This document shows, in pieces, positions 1 to 10,438 of a DNA stretch of 64,000 bases. Location: contig WELA01007798.1 in the NCBI GenBank assembly GCA_009602735.1, forward strand, positions 312,089-376,088. The letters run 5' to 3'. The notes under the pieces are model-generated. The model saw only the letters and a program-made list of their open reading frames with translations. It did not search any database and had not been told where the DNA came from. Positions within the stretch are counted from its first letter, which is position 1, and the number at the start of each line of letters is the position of its first letter. A program made the translations under genes and the position numbers. The stretch is from Mesotaenium endlicherianum (lineage: Eukaryota > Streptophyta > Zygnematophyceae > Zygnematales > Mesotaeniaceae).

Positions 1-329
1 CCCCCCTCTCTCTTTTTCATGCACACGCCCCCTCATACGCCAAGCACTTACAATGTCCTTACGCATCCATGCACCTTGAAGTCTTTATCAACAACAAGAC
101 GCGCGGTCTTTTTGACAACAACCAGCGGCTTGGTAGGCACAACATGCACCACTTGGTGAAACGGTTAACTTTTGTTGTAACACCACTTGATGAAACCTTA
201 GTATAGTAAGCATATGCGCGATATCATCAAGATTTATGCTCGCAACAGGCCACTGGCAAGCTCTAATGAATGCAGCTTTCAAGCTGGCAACGTATTGCCT
301 GGCTTTTTTTGCTAACAAGTTGCACAATT

Positions 330-716
330 GATGGAATACCCAGTAGCATCAATCATGAGGGACTGCCACTGGTTACCCTCTAGGCAACAAACAAAGAGTT
401 TTGGCAATACCATAACGACTCCAGTAAGGAGATTTATGCGCTTCGCGTCGTAGCACATAGCTTACTTTGGCCTTCTGGGATCACAATGCGCCCATTGTGC
501 CACCAAAACTCCTTCACAAACAAAGTTTGAAAGTTTATTCCTTTTATCCATACTACCCATCACAACCGCTACACGGTTCAAGACATTACCCACCAGATCT
601 AGAAAATACGTATCCTCAATATAGCCATCTTTGATCTTTTGATGCAAGGCAAAGAATTTAGATATAGCAGTCCTAGTGAAAGGGGAGAGGGGTGTGGGGA
701 GTGCGCCCATACACAC
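330..716 (-). mobile_element. Worn Ty3/gypsy pol fragment (RNase H-integrase linker)
   Basis: On the minus strand this stretch encodes a peptide with YIEDTYFLDLVGN and RVAVVMGSMDKR, which parallels LKDTFFLDLQGTG and GVAVTIDSVDKREE in element G around 28670-28760. About 40 bases further along the minus strand the DNA ATGTGCTACGACGCGAAGCG closely matches the stretch at 28831-28855 of G. I therefore read it as an old fragment of a G-like Ty3 element lying between RNase H and integrase. Similarity fades below about 400. No LTR is visible with it. It is a fossil with no intact gene. The family call is an inference from shared motifs seen by eye. Confidence 0.6.
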
Positions 717-885
717 TCACGCACCCTCACCCGCGAGTGGAAGCGTGCACAAGGACCTTTCCTAGTTGCATACACAAGGTGGAGTGGCCTTGTGGTGTGC
801 CACCCTTGCAAGAGTTAGAGGGCTACATGAGAGAGGAGTGGAAACAAACTCACTTGGTTAAAAAAAGTCGTGTACAAGATAAGGT

Positions 886-910
886 TAGACTAGACTAGAC
901 TAGACTAGAC
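886..910. repeat. (TAGAC)5 microsatellite
   Basis: Five perfect tandem copies of the pentamer TAGAC are read directly from the sequence. No function is implied. Confidence 0.95.
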
Positions 911-1434
911 TCCCTCCACTTCTTTGTGCTTCTCATTTATGGTTTAACTCTAAGTGTCCACTCTAGCAAAGTACCTCCAGAATTTTCTACTATGGCTCCT
1001 TCCATGTAGGTGACCTTGCCTAGTTGGACAAGCTAGTACACTCACACGCACACAATCACACTCTAGAATATTCTACTACACAATCCCCTAACTCCTCACG
1101 GAATTTCTAGAATATCCACGATCACTTTGGCACTCTACGTAATTGTACGTAGTTTCTAGAACCCTCATGTTTCATTGTCCTACTTCCTGGACTCCAACCG
1201 AAATTTTTGTCACTGGACCTGGCCTTGTCACTGAATTGAATCTGTGACATTAAAAACTCACTAAAAACTCCCAAAACTCAAAACTTTCTCAATACTTGTC
1301 CAAATGACTTGAAATAAAGGCGAAAGTTCTTCTAAAATCACACTCTATGCATATAAAATGCTAGAAAAATATAAACTACATTTTAATAGCCTTACACCTA
1401 GCTTAAAAATACTTCCGTACTGGCTCTTTTGGTT

Positions 1435-1591
1435 GTACGATACGTATTGTAGTACTCTATATTGGCGTACTGCGAAGTACTCGTATGGACCGATCTTTCA
1501 ATTTATTTTCGATTCATAGTCGGTTTATACCACCGACACTCACATATTCTAGCATATTCTAACAAACTGTTATGACTTTCACGTATCGTAC
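1435..1591. repeat. Short foldback, 11-bp inverted repeat
   Basis: GTACGATACGT at 1435-1445 is the exact reverse complement of ACGTATCGTAC at 1581-1591. The arms do not extend and no flanking duplication is visible, so it may be a decayed miniature element or chance in DNA rich in TACG strings. Confidence 0.35.
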
Positions 1592-2313
1592 GCACGGCAA
1601 ATACGTACCCACGTGTGCGGCAAATTTAAATTTTTAAACTAGGGTAGCAGCACTATTTGAGATAAGTTCGTCTGCATCACCAGGCTCATTTGGTCTAGAT
1701 GCGTGGGTAGGTACAGCAGAATCAAGGTAGGCCCGCCCTCAAACGTGACCGTTTTGTTGTTAGTGCCCCGCTATGGGCCCCCATGAGCTAGACTACCAGA
1801 TAAGAAATATAACTTAGAAAGTGAGCAACATTGTTGCGATAAAGAAAATGGATAATTTGCACGAACTCAAACCAGCGCATATGCCATCTTGATTATGTTG
1901 GTTGTGACTAGATGAAGCTGTCTGACAATGAATCGTGATTAGTGTGAGTCATCTTGAAGCCTTCTAATTAGCGTCACCAAACACCTGTGAGTGTACTCAA
2001 CTGCCCAGAGCTTGCGCTCTGTACTTGAGTGATTAATTCAGCAGCGACTCTCCAGACTGGTAAGATTATCTACCGCAACAAGGCGACCTCTGTTTTTACC
2101 CGGCACACCACGACTACTTCGTAAGGATGTGTGAGATTGCCCAAAGTGAGCACTGGCGCATGTTTGCATACGAAATGCATTCAACGCAAAGTGCGTCTAT
2201 GCCATGTCCAAACAAACAGTACGTTTTTCCTTGTTACAGCAGTATATGGCAAAGCCAGAGCTAGATGACTTTGCAAGAACTCATGAAGTAAGTTGCAAAT
2301 AAAAGGAACAACT

Positions 2314-3002
2314 TGTAATGAATCAGTATGTTAGAAAGATATAATCATTTAGATATAATAGTTAAATAAGTTCAGCCTGCTGACCTTTACTTAGCCGGAA
2401 GCAGCAGGCTGAAGTTCATTAGGTCAACCTGTTGACTTGGGTCAGCTTGCTGACACATTCTTTGACAGTCAGCTGGCTGCCGTACTTGGCAGCAGCGAAC
2501 TGCCTAGCTATGCATCTAAGTATGGTGTGCTAGATGAGTGGCCAGATGACACCCTGAAGGTGGATGGCGATTTGGGATGATAGGAGATGGTGGTGGCTTT
2601 GGTTAACGGAGGTCATGCTAGCGTGGTTAACTCCCGGGTAGGCGGTGCCATCGCACTTGCCGTTGAACAGTAAAACACATTCCATATACATATGCTAGGT
2701 ATTGCTCTCAAGTTTGGCAATTGGAAACGAGGCCAACTCTCTTACTATGCTTACTGATAGAGATCTGAATCCAAGGCGAGAAGCCATTGATACGCATTGT
2801 CTTCTAGCCTTGCTTATGTATGAGTTTACTGATTGCATTATTGATGCTCGTTTACTTGCAATTGACTTGCGAGTATTGTCCACCGCTAGTACGTTTGTCT
2901 GTTGTTGTTTAATCAATTAAGACAAAATACCATAAGGATTACTCGCTGATATGAAGATCTTTATTAATCATTAATTGTCTACTGATAAGTCGATTTATTT
3001 CA
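2314..3002 (+). repeat. Element A 5' LTR
   Basis: Begins TGTAATGAATCAG and ends ATTTCA, the TG...CA form, and is directly followed by a primer site. It matches the element C LTRs and the solo LTR at 55756-56474 along its length. The 5' part carries several near-palindromic GTCAGCTTGCTGAC-type strings (about 2370-2480). The 5 bases before it are CAACT; no matching 3' copy was found. Confidence 0.88.
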
Positions 3003-3003
3003 A

Positions 3004-3015
3004 CGGTATCAGAGG
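3004..3015 (+). other. Element A primer-binding site (initiator-Met tRNA type)
   Basis: CGGTATCAGAGG directly after the LTR resembles TGGTATCAGAGC, the plant initiator-Met tRNA 3'-end complement commonly used to prime LTR elements. Confidence 0.75.
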
Positions 3016-3038
3016 TGTTATCACCGTAGTCGTGTATG

Positions 3039-4221
3039 GTAACGACTAGGTCTCAAACTAGCAACTCTCAAGAAATGGAGGATGAGGACAATGATAACAT
3101 TGTAGAAGGGCAGGACGAAAGTTGCGTCTTTTGACCCCGTACCTACTTGGAAACGTTGCACGATGCAAGAGCTAGAGAAGATGCTGAGCAGTCAGCAACT
3201 CTTGCTGCAGTAGCAGCCCAGTTGGCTAAGGATGAGCGTTTAGCCAAAGAAAAAGAGAAGGCAATAAACAGGAGGGCCCCTGATGTCAGGACGGTGGAGG
3301 AGCAGATGGCAGAAAGGGCCAATCTACGAACCAACCTCCTGCTGTGCTTACTGTCAGACCTCTCCCTCAAATTTGCAGACAGTTGAGCGCAACTGGCATA
3401 GCCGGAGCGGCAGCAATCGGGAATGCGCAAGTGCTACTAATAAAGCTAATTTTGCTGTTGCTGCGTTTGCAGAGCTACCATCTCAGAATATAGATCTGGG
3501 AGCCTTATTTGTTCCGATACAATTGCAAATGGCGAGCATGTATCAGTCCCAACACGAGGACAAAATGATCATGATGGCATTGCTGCGAGACAAAGACAAA
3601 CTGGGTTCTCAAGCCACTGGTGGAGGTGGCAGAGGCCTAGTAAGCCTAAGCCAAAACCTCCCCAGGATTATGATCCTGAGGGAAACATAAAGTATTACGT
3701 GATCAAGTTTCTCGCTGATGTTAAGCTGTGGCTGGAGAACTACCCAGAACGGCGGGATTACGAGAAGGTCAGGCACACTGGTGCTCTATTGAAAGGCAGT
3801 GCAGCAGCCTGGTGGTTGTATTGGAAAGGAGACCGTAAGGCTCAACAACTCGGTGACCCTACTTGGGTAGAGTTTGTTGAGAAACTGCATGAGAATTTTG
3901 ATGTCATCAATCAGCAGGAGGAAGCTATCTATGCAATGTTCTCCTTGATACTGAAGCACACCACTTCAGTTGCTGATTTTGCTCAAAAGATCCTTGAGAA
4001 CATGATGAAGCAGCCAGACTTGCCAAAACGGTATAGGATAGCATATTTCAGGTATAGCTTGAAATCCGAAGTCTTACGTCATTTTGCTGAAAAGAAGTAT
4101 GACAAACTGGCAAACTTGATCCAGGACGCTGATGCCTGGGATGAACAGCACTTCACTCACAAGCGCCAGAGTAATGCTTTGGTGTCTAAGATTGTCAATA
4201 AGCCACACGGTTCCTCCAATG
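3039..4221 (+). pseudogene. Element A gag, 5' part (fossil)
   Basis: The reading starts with MVTTRSQTSNSQ, parallel to MVRTRSQTSNSR of element C. It runs through an Ala/Glu-rich N-terminal stretch (residues such as AAVAAQLAKDERLAKEKEK) into a retrotransposon gag capsid-like region (3699-4221; SAAAWWLYWK, TWVEFVEKLHENFD). The hAT-type element interrupts it after 4221 and the zinc-knuckle end of gag resumes at 8181. It would have formed the particle coat. It is broken in several places and read here as a fossil. Confidence 0.8.
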
Positions 4222-4238
4222 CAGGGTTACGCCGTACG
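4222..4238 (+). repeat. hAT-type left terminal inverted repeat
   Basis: CAGGGTTACGCCGTACG, the exact reverse complement of 8156-8172. The 8 bases before it, CTCCAATG, are repeated after the right end. Confidence 0.93.
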
Positions 4239-4796
4239 CCGTACTAGCCGACCCTCGTACGCTTAATTATGCGTACTGAGTTAGTTCGTCGTACTAAGCG
4301 TACGAATTTTCTATCCGCACGTGCGCGACGTCCAAGAGACGTCCGACATCCGTTTTGTCCGCCAGGTTTGGCTTTGTGTTTCATTTTTTCCCAAAAACTT
4401 GTCGATCGAGATCGATCGACAAGAGACCAATGAAAGCTTTTCAAAAGTACCAGCTTTTTGCAGCAACGGCGGCAAATTGCTTCATGACGGATACATAGAT
4501 TGCCAGGAACAAGAAGCAGTCGTGAGCAAGGAAGGCCTACCTTTAGAGCTCTAGCTTCCGCGGTTTTTGACCCTCTGTGCACAGATACATTACCCCCCAT
4601 CTCAAACCAGATGACAGTCTCCAAGGCATACCTATTGCATAAGCAAGACTCGACCTACCTACTTTTACGACGTACTCCAAGACAAGACATTGATACAGCT
4701 CTTTCTGTTGCAAATGTCACGACATGTCGGCTGCCTTCTTTGCTGGCATATATAAGACTGCTCTGCTGGTGTTGTCCGTGCAAGTGATGGGTCACG

Positions 4797-4858
4797 TGGG
4801 GGTTTGGGTGGGGGTGGGGGTACGGGAGGTGGGGGTTTGGGTGGGGTGGGGGTTTGTT
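4797..4858 (+). repeat. G-run tract (GGGGGT/GGGTTTGGG repeats)
   Basis: Repeated runs of three to five G separated by T, TTT or GT, inside the hAT-type element. Such runs can in principle form a G-quadruplex; no function is evident. Confidence 0.8.
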
Positions 4859-5769
4859 AACCTCTAAGCCTCAAGTGTTGCAGGAGTGAGCACCGCCGAT
4901 CAGTCTAGTTCCTTTGCTTGCTAGGCACTTACCCTGCAGTCAGTAGTAGCCAGCGCATGCACGACTATGCATGAGCTTACAGAGCTGCTTCTTGGTCTTC
5001 AATCCTCCTCTAAGTGCAGCCCCAGCTTGAGCTCGACGCCCCACGGGAGCACTTCGTGGGCCTAATGGACTCGGCAGTACTTCTTGGTCCCCACTGTTGG
5101 GCCTGCGGCCAAGCCAACTTCGGCCATGGTCCTGGTTTTGACAGAAAGAGGTGCAGGGTGTTGTCATCGTTATATGCAGATGGTGAAGGGCAGCTTTCCC
5201 GAGGGTATTTTCAACGGGCGTGAGGTTTGCTGCAGCAAGCGCCTCAAGTAAGTGCAACTCGTGGTCGGTGGGGTCGGAGGTAAGTTGTACGCATCCTCCC
5301 CATTCTTACCTTGTACGGCACCGACGGGGTTGGGGGGAGGGGGGGGGTCCAACAAGCAGTCGTGTTTTTCACGGCGTAGGTTTGTGTGTGTAGACTCCTA
5401 GCCTGCACTGTTGCTGGCCGGCAGCATGTGACGCGCCTCTGTTTGGGGCAAAGCCAGCAGTGTATGCTGCGCCTGCCCCCCTCTGGCTTCCTGTGCACAG
5501 GTGTGTGCTGGGGGTGATTCCACTGGGCGGGGGCGCTCTTCTGCAGGGGTCACGGGCACCACCCCCGGCGTGTGGGAGTGGCTGTCCAGGGGTTAGTACG
5601 CGGGGCACCCACATTGCCTGTCCCCCCCTGCTTCTGTTGGGGGGGGGGTGGGGCGACGGCAGCTGGCGCCCCCCACCCCCCCCCCGTCTGGTGCATACGG
5701 GGGGCAGCGATAGCCGCCAACCCCTCTTGCTTCGGTGTAGGAGGTGGGCTGTCTGGGGGTTGTGTGCGG

Positions 5770-6883
5770 GGCTCCGACGACAGTGGCGGCACCCGCCCTG
5801 GCCAAGTGTGAGGGGGGGGTGGCGCGCACGTGCCCCTGCATAAAGGCACGTGACTGTGTGCGCTCGTGCCGGCTGACAGGCGCGTGCGCGCACAAGTCTG
5901 TGTGCTTGCACTCCTGTGTGCGTGTGCGGGCGAGCAGGGGGTGTGCGTTAATGTGCGGCAGTGTGTGTGCTTTGCAGACCAGAGAGCGGGCGGGGGAGTG
6001 GGCAATCATGTGTGTGGGCGAAAGGGTGAAGCGTGCGCGTCGGGTGAAGAAGCAGTAGTGTTTTGTGATGCCCCCTCTCCCACATGGGTCGCGGTTGCAA
6101 CTCTCCTAGCTGCTGTCCAGACGCTGTGCGTGGGGGCCCAATGGCAGCGGCTATCCCCCCCTTGGTTTCATTTGTGCGGGGCATTCAACGGCTGCGGCTA
6201 CACGCCTCTGGTCTGGTGTTGGTGCGTGGGGAAGGGGGGGGGGGATTTGGACCAAATGCACGTGTGCTGTGCGTGGGCACCTGCAAGTGGGTGGATTTTT
6301 GTGCGTGTGTGGGTGTCAGCGGCGGGGCAGGCAGGTGCCTGTGGAAGTCTCCGTCTGTGCTTGTGCACGTGTGTGCATGTGTGTATAATTGTATTTTTTT
6401 GGTGCGTCTGTGTGTGCATTTGTGCGTGTATGTATGCGTTTCGTGTCTTGGTGTGCATGTGTGCGCGCGTGCTTGGTGTGTGTGTAAAACAAGTATCTCT
6501 CGTCCTCGCTCACTCGTGGTGCTTGTTCAAGCTTCCCAATGCGCTTAGCAGCTGAGCACACAGGCGTGTGTGCATCCTGTGTGTCCATTCATGTGTTATT
6601 GTGCAAAAGTGTGTACATGGGAGGCTCTGGGTGCACACACCTCTGTGCTTGTGCAAGCGTGCGTGCATCTGTGAATGTATATATTGTTGCATGTGTTGTG
6701 GCAGCAGGTGCTCGCTTCTGGACTGGTGTGTGCGGGGGCTGTCGAGGACCGGGACTGTGCGGGGGGTGTGCAAGCAACATTTCAAGTTTGACTTGTGGGA
6801 GGTATGCAGGCAACGTCTCTGGTTTGACTTGTGTCTGTGTGTGGCAGGGGGTGGCAGTGACAGCAGCTGGTTTTAAGCTCGGG
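5770..6883 (+). repeat. G+T-rich low-complexity block inside the hAT-type element
   Basis: The plus strand is dominated by TGTGTG, GTGCGTGTG and TGTGCATGTG strings with few A and C, a strong strand asymmetry. Long open frames on both strands are by-products of this composition (Cys/Val/Trp-rich one way, His/Thr-rich the other), and none shows a domain. I do not annotate them as genes. Confidence 0.75.
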
Positions 6884-6921
6884 NAGGGGTGGCAGTGACA
6901 GCAGCTGGTTTTAAGCTCGGG
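6848..6921. repeat. Short duplication across a single N (6884)
   Basis: GGGGTGGCAGTGACAGCAGC and the bases after it, through TTTTAAGCTCGGG, occur just before and just after the N. This looks like two contig ends that overlap but were not merged. Confidence 0.8.
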
Positions 6922-7357
6922 CTGCATCTGCAACGGTTGCCTCCCCGCGACAAGTGTCAATTCACTTACAAGTTGAGGTGACCGACTGAGCTTTATGAGC
7001 TCAACTAGATCGCAAATTGTTTTACTTACCTTTTGTCAGCTGGGAAAAGTAGAAGGTAGGCTTTGCATATCATTTGTATGAGCTTTGTTTTGCAACCATG
7101 TAATATTATGTCGTGAGACAATAATTTTAGTTGCAATAACGTTAACAAATACAAAAGAAGTGCTAGGATGTGTCTCTTTGCACATTTATTGCCCAAAAAG
7201 CAGTCATAGTATATCGACCAAGTACATAAGTCGCAACTTGAGTAATACTGCGCATAGACACTTCTCATTGTAAAATANACTTCGCATTGTAAAATATGTA
7301 ATTCAATCACTTTTTATGTGTAATGAATATCATATTGCTGATTATAACAACCTTCAT

Positions 7358-7951
7358 GAGTTTTTCATGGAGAAGGAGAGAAGAAGTAAAGTTGAGGCAC
7401 AGCTAGTTGGGAAACATAAACCACAAATAAAAGATAAAATAATCCAATATTACCTAAATCAAATATGGAATGTAATATTCATTTGGTTATCAATAAATTG
7501 TACATCATTTCTAGTGGACATAGTAGTTACTTACTCTCATTATAGTCTGCGTCGCTCACACCTCCCTGCCAGCAATCGTCAGCCGAACGTGTGGATGGGG
7601 GGGAAAAAAAACTACATTTTTTGTTCATTGATAAAAACATTTGCGTGCTGAATTTNCAAGTTTTTCACGGAGAAGGAGAGGAGAAGTAAAGTTGAGGCAC
7701 AGCTAGTTGGGAAACATAAACCACAAATAAAAGATAAAATAATCCAATATTACTTAAATCAAATATGGAATGTAATATGCATTTGGTTATCACTAAATTG
7801 TACATCATTTCTAATGGACATAGTACTTACTTACTCTCATTATAGTCTGCGTCGCTCACACCTCGCTGCCAGCAACCGTCAGCCAAACGTGTGGATGGGG
7901 GGAAAAAAGAACTACATTTTTTGTTCATTGATAAAAACATTTGCGTGCTGA
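7358..7951. repeat. About 295-bp direct duplication across a single N (7656)
   Basis: The stretch from GTTTTTCATGGAGAAGGAG to TTTGCGTGCTGAATTT is repeated after the N with roughly a dozen base differences. It may be two haplotypes of one locus or an overlapping contig join; a true tandem duplication is less likely because the boundary falls on the N. A smaller version of the same pattern (CATTGTAAAATA) surrounds the N at 7278. Confidence 0.8.
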
Positions 7952-8155
7952 AATTTTTTTTTGTTGCTGCCCGGCTTACTCAAAAAAAGTAGAATTGTAC
8001 TTTCACATGTGTGATCGTCAGGACTTACCGTCGACGTTCAAACTTAACGTCGTCACGTCGACATTAGCACGTATTAAGCGTACTAAGCGTACTAAGCCAT
8101 TTTTTTACATATCGAATTTAGCGAACTAGCGTACAAAACGTATTTAGCGTACTAG

Positions 8156-8172
8156 CGTACGGCGTAACCCTG
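8156..8172 (-). repeat. hAT-type right terminal inverted repeat
   Basis: CGTACGGCGTAACCCTG pairs perfectly with 4222-4238. Just inside it are repeated TAGCGTACTA and AAGCGTACTAAGCGTACTA strings (about 8078-8157). Confidence 0.93.
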
Positions 8173-8180
8173 CTCCAATG

Positions 8181-8430
8181 CAACTGAAGGAGACCAGGCT
8201 GAGGACAATGAGGGTGATGAGTATGACTATGAGTATAATGCTATGCAGCTCAGAGGGCGAGGTGGTTACTCTCGAGGTGGGTATGGAAGAGGTGGTGGTA
8301 GGATAAGCAGAGACCAGCCTTAGCAAAATCTATTAGCTATCATTGCCAGCAGCGGGGTCACTACAAAGAGTAGTGTCCAGTCAAGCACCTTCCAAAGGTC
8401 GAGAGAAAGGACCAACCTTTAAAAGACAGC
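8181..8430 (+). pseudogene. Element A gag, 3' part with zinc-knuckle remnant (fossil)
   Basis: Resumes the gag of element A directly after the 8-bp duplication: an acidic Tyr-rich stretch (DEYDYEYNAMQ), an Arg/Gly-rich stretch (GRGGYSRGGYGRGGG) and a worn CCHC-type region, in the same order as element C at 41450-41660. It continues the gag listed at 3039-4221. Confidence 0.75.
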
Positions 8431-8559
8431 AACAATCGATAATTCACTCTACTGACTGTGTGGATGCTAAAGATAGTGAGTCGTCACTAGTTGCCCTCGT
8501 AGCAGATATTATGGGTCTTGCTGAATTGGATTAATTATGCACCCCCCCTTATGGCGCAC

Positions 8560-10438
8560 CCATCCTATTTGTTAAGAAGTAGGATGGTAGTATGCGAATG
8601 TGTGTGGATTCCAAAGCTCTTAACAGAATTACAGTAAAGAACAAGTATGCTTTACCCAGAATCAAGGACTTGCTTGATACCCTGTCTGGAGCTAAAATGT
8701 TCAGTGAGATGGATGTCAAGAGTGGTTATCATCAAATCAAAATTGCTGAGGGAGATCAACACAAGACTGCCTTTCGCACACATTATGGACTTAATGAGCT
8801 TAATGTGATGCCATTTGGACTGACTAATGCTCCTGCAACCTTCATGGGTGCTATAAATGACATCTTCAGGCCTTACTTAGATAATTTTGTGCAAGTCTTC
8901 TTGGATGATATTTCATCCTTCTCTAAAAATAAAGCTCAGCATGCTGAGCACTTGAAGACAATCACGAACACTCTGAGAAAGAATCAGTTATATGCTAAAA
9001 TGAGCAAGTGTGATTTCTATAAGGAAAATATTGAATTCTTGGGCCACGTTGTCGGTGTGGATCCTAAGTAAGTCCAGACCATAAGGGACTGGCTAGTACC
9101 ACGGCCTGTCTTGTAAGTTAGATCCTTCCTTGGGTTGGCTAAGTATTACAGGAGATTCATTGAAAACTTCTCTACAAAGGCCAATAAATTGACTGACCTT
9201 ACTAAGGACATAGGGTATGTGTTGGGGGAAGAGCAGCAAGCTGCCTTCCAAACCCTTAAAGATGCTCTCTGTTCTGCCCCAGTCTTAGCTGTGTATGACC
9301 CTAGCAAACCTATGCAGGTGGTAAATGATGCTTCTGACTTTGCCATGGGTGCTATTTTGTTGCAGCCTCCTGACAAAAAGAACTACAAAGGATAAGAAGG
9401 TAAAGCAGGAAAGGCACCCAGTGTTATATGAGTCAATGAAATTCAACCCAGCCAAATATCAACTATTTTGTGCATGATGAAGAGCTGCTTGCTATCATTC
9501 ATGTGCTCAAACAGTGGAGAGCGTACTTACATGGTAAAGGTTTTAAGGTGATTACAGATCATCTAGCTCTGACTCACTTTCAAATTAAGTCCAAACTGTC
9601 GAGGAGGGAGAACCGCTAAAGCCAGATGCTGGAGCAGTTCCAAGTCCAGATTGACTACAAACCAGGAAAGTTGATTCCTGCTGATGCACTCTGTAGAATA
9701 CCTGACTTGCAAGAAAGGAACTTTATCAGCATGCTGTAGACAAAGTCCTTTGTGCAATCACTTCATTAAAGGTGAAAAAGTCCTTCCTTGAGCAACTTAG
9801 GAAAGCCTTCCTTTCTGACCCAACATTTGAGCCTAGCCCCACTGATGGTGTGTGACCTGCTAATGCACTTGGGTATAGGCAAAAGGGAGGGGTCTGGGTG
9901 ACTGAAACCACTTCAGGCAGAATGAAGCTGGTCATTCCTAATAACTTGGACACAAGGTCACTCTTACTGAGTCAAGCACATGACAATCTACAGGGTGGGC
10001 ATTTGGAGCAGGCCAAAACTGTTTGCTAACTGGCAAAACATTAATATTGGGATGGGTTGCCTCGGGAGGTTTTGACATATGTTAAATCCTGTGATCAGTG
10101 TCAGAAAACTAAGTCTAGGCACACACCACCCGGGAAGCTATTACAACCTCTACCCATCCCAGCTGGACGTTGGGAAACAATATTCATGGACTGGGAGGTA
10201 ACACTACCAAGAACTGCCAATGGGCATGATTCGATATTGGTAGTAATGGATAAACTCACAAAAATGGTCATTTTCATCCCGACCACTGTCAAAGTAACTG
10301 CACTCAAATCATTGAGACAGTTCTACAACCATAAAGTATGCCAACATGGGCTACCCTCTAATATTATCTCAGACAGAGACTCAAAATTCACCTCTAAATT
10401 CTAGAGAGCTTTAATAAAATTGATGGGAGTCAAACAGC
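8560..10438 (+). pseudogene. Element A pol: RT, RNase H and integrase (fossil)
   Basis: Recognisable in order: RT (8592-9071; [39 protein letters not shown] near 8900), RT thumb and RNase H (9135-9720; [30 protein letters not shown]), the integrase zinc region (about 9960-10110; HDNLQGGHLEQ, SCDQCQ) and the integrase core (10180-10404; [23 protein letters not shown]). The order and wording match element C closely. Reading stops at the insertion of element G and resumes at 31153. It is broken in several places. Its role was to copy element RNA into DNA and insert it. Confidence 0.85.

Larger units (their letters stand above)
717..2313. other. Unassigned intergenic DNA
   Basis: I see no supported gene here. 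Open frames are short and none carries a motif I recognise. The segment holds a short (TAGAC) tandem repeat and one 11-bp inverted repeat pair, listed separately. Several AT-rich patches and TCTAGAATATTCTA-like strings suggest decayed repeats, but I cannot place them in a family. Confidence 0.5.
4222..8172. mobile_element. Non-autonomous hAT-type DNA transposon, 3951 bp
   Basis: The ends are CAGGGTTACGCCGTACG and its inverted copy CGTACGGCGTAACCCTG (17-bp perfect terminal inverted repeat), flanked by an exact 8-bp duplication CTCCAATG at 4214-4221 and 8173-8180. CAGGG ends with 8-bp duplications are the hAT signature. GCGTACTA-like octamers recur within about 130 bp of each end, as expected for hAT subterminal transposase-binding repeats. 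I see no transposase inside: no BED finger, no DUF659 and no hATC motif. The interior is mixed: a G-run tract (4797-4858), a long G+T-rich block (about 5770-6880) and AT-rich DNA (about 7000-8100). It inserted into element A gag, so it is younger than A. Three single-N joins lie inside (6884, 7278, 7656). Confidence 0.9.

Noticed and set aside
3004-3015. GGTATCAGAG strings as parts of tRNA genes
   Set aside because: They sit directly after LTR ends and no cloverleaf surrounds them; they are primer sites.
5369-6588. Several overlapping open frames of 70-230 codons on both strands
   Set aside because: They come from G+T-rich low-complexity DNA inside a hAT-type element; peptides are Cys/Val or His/Thr-rich with no domain.
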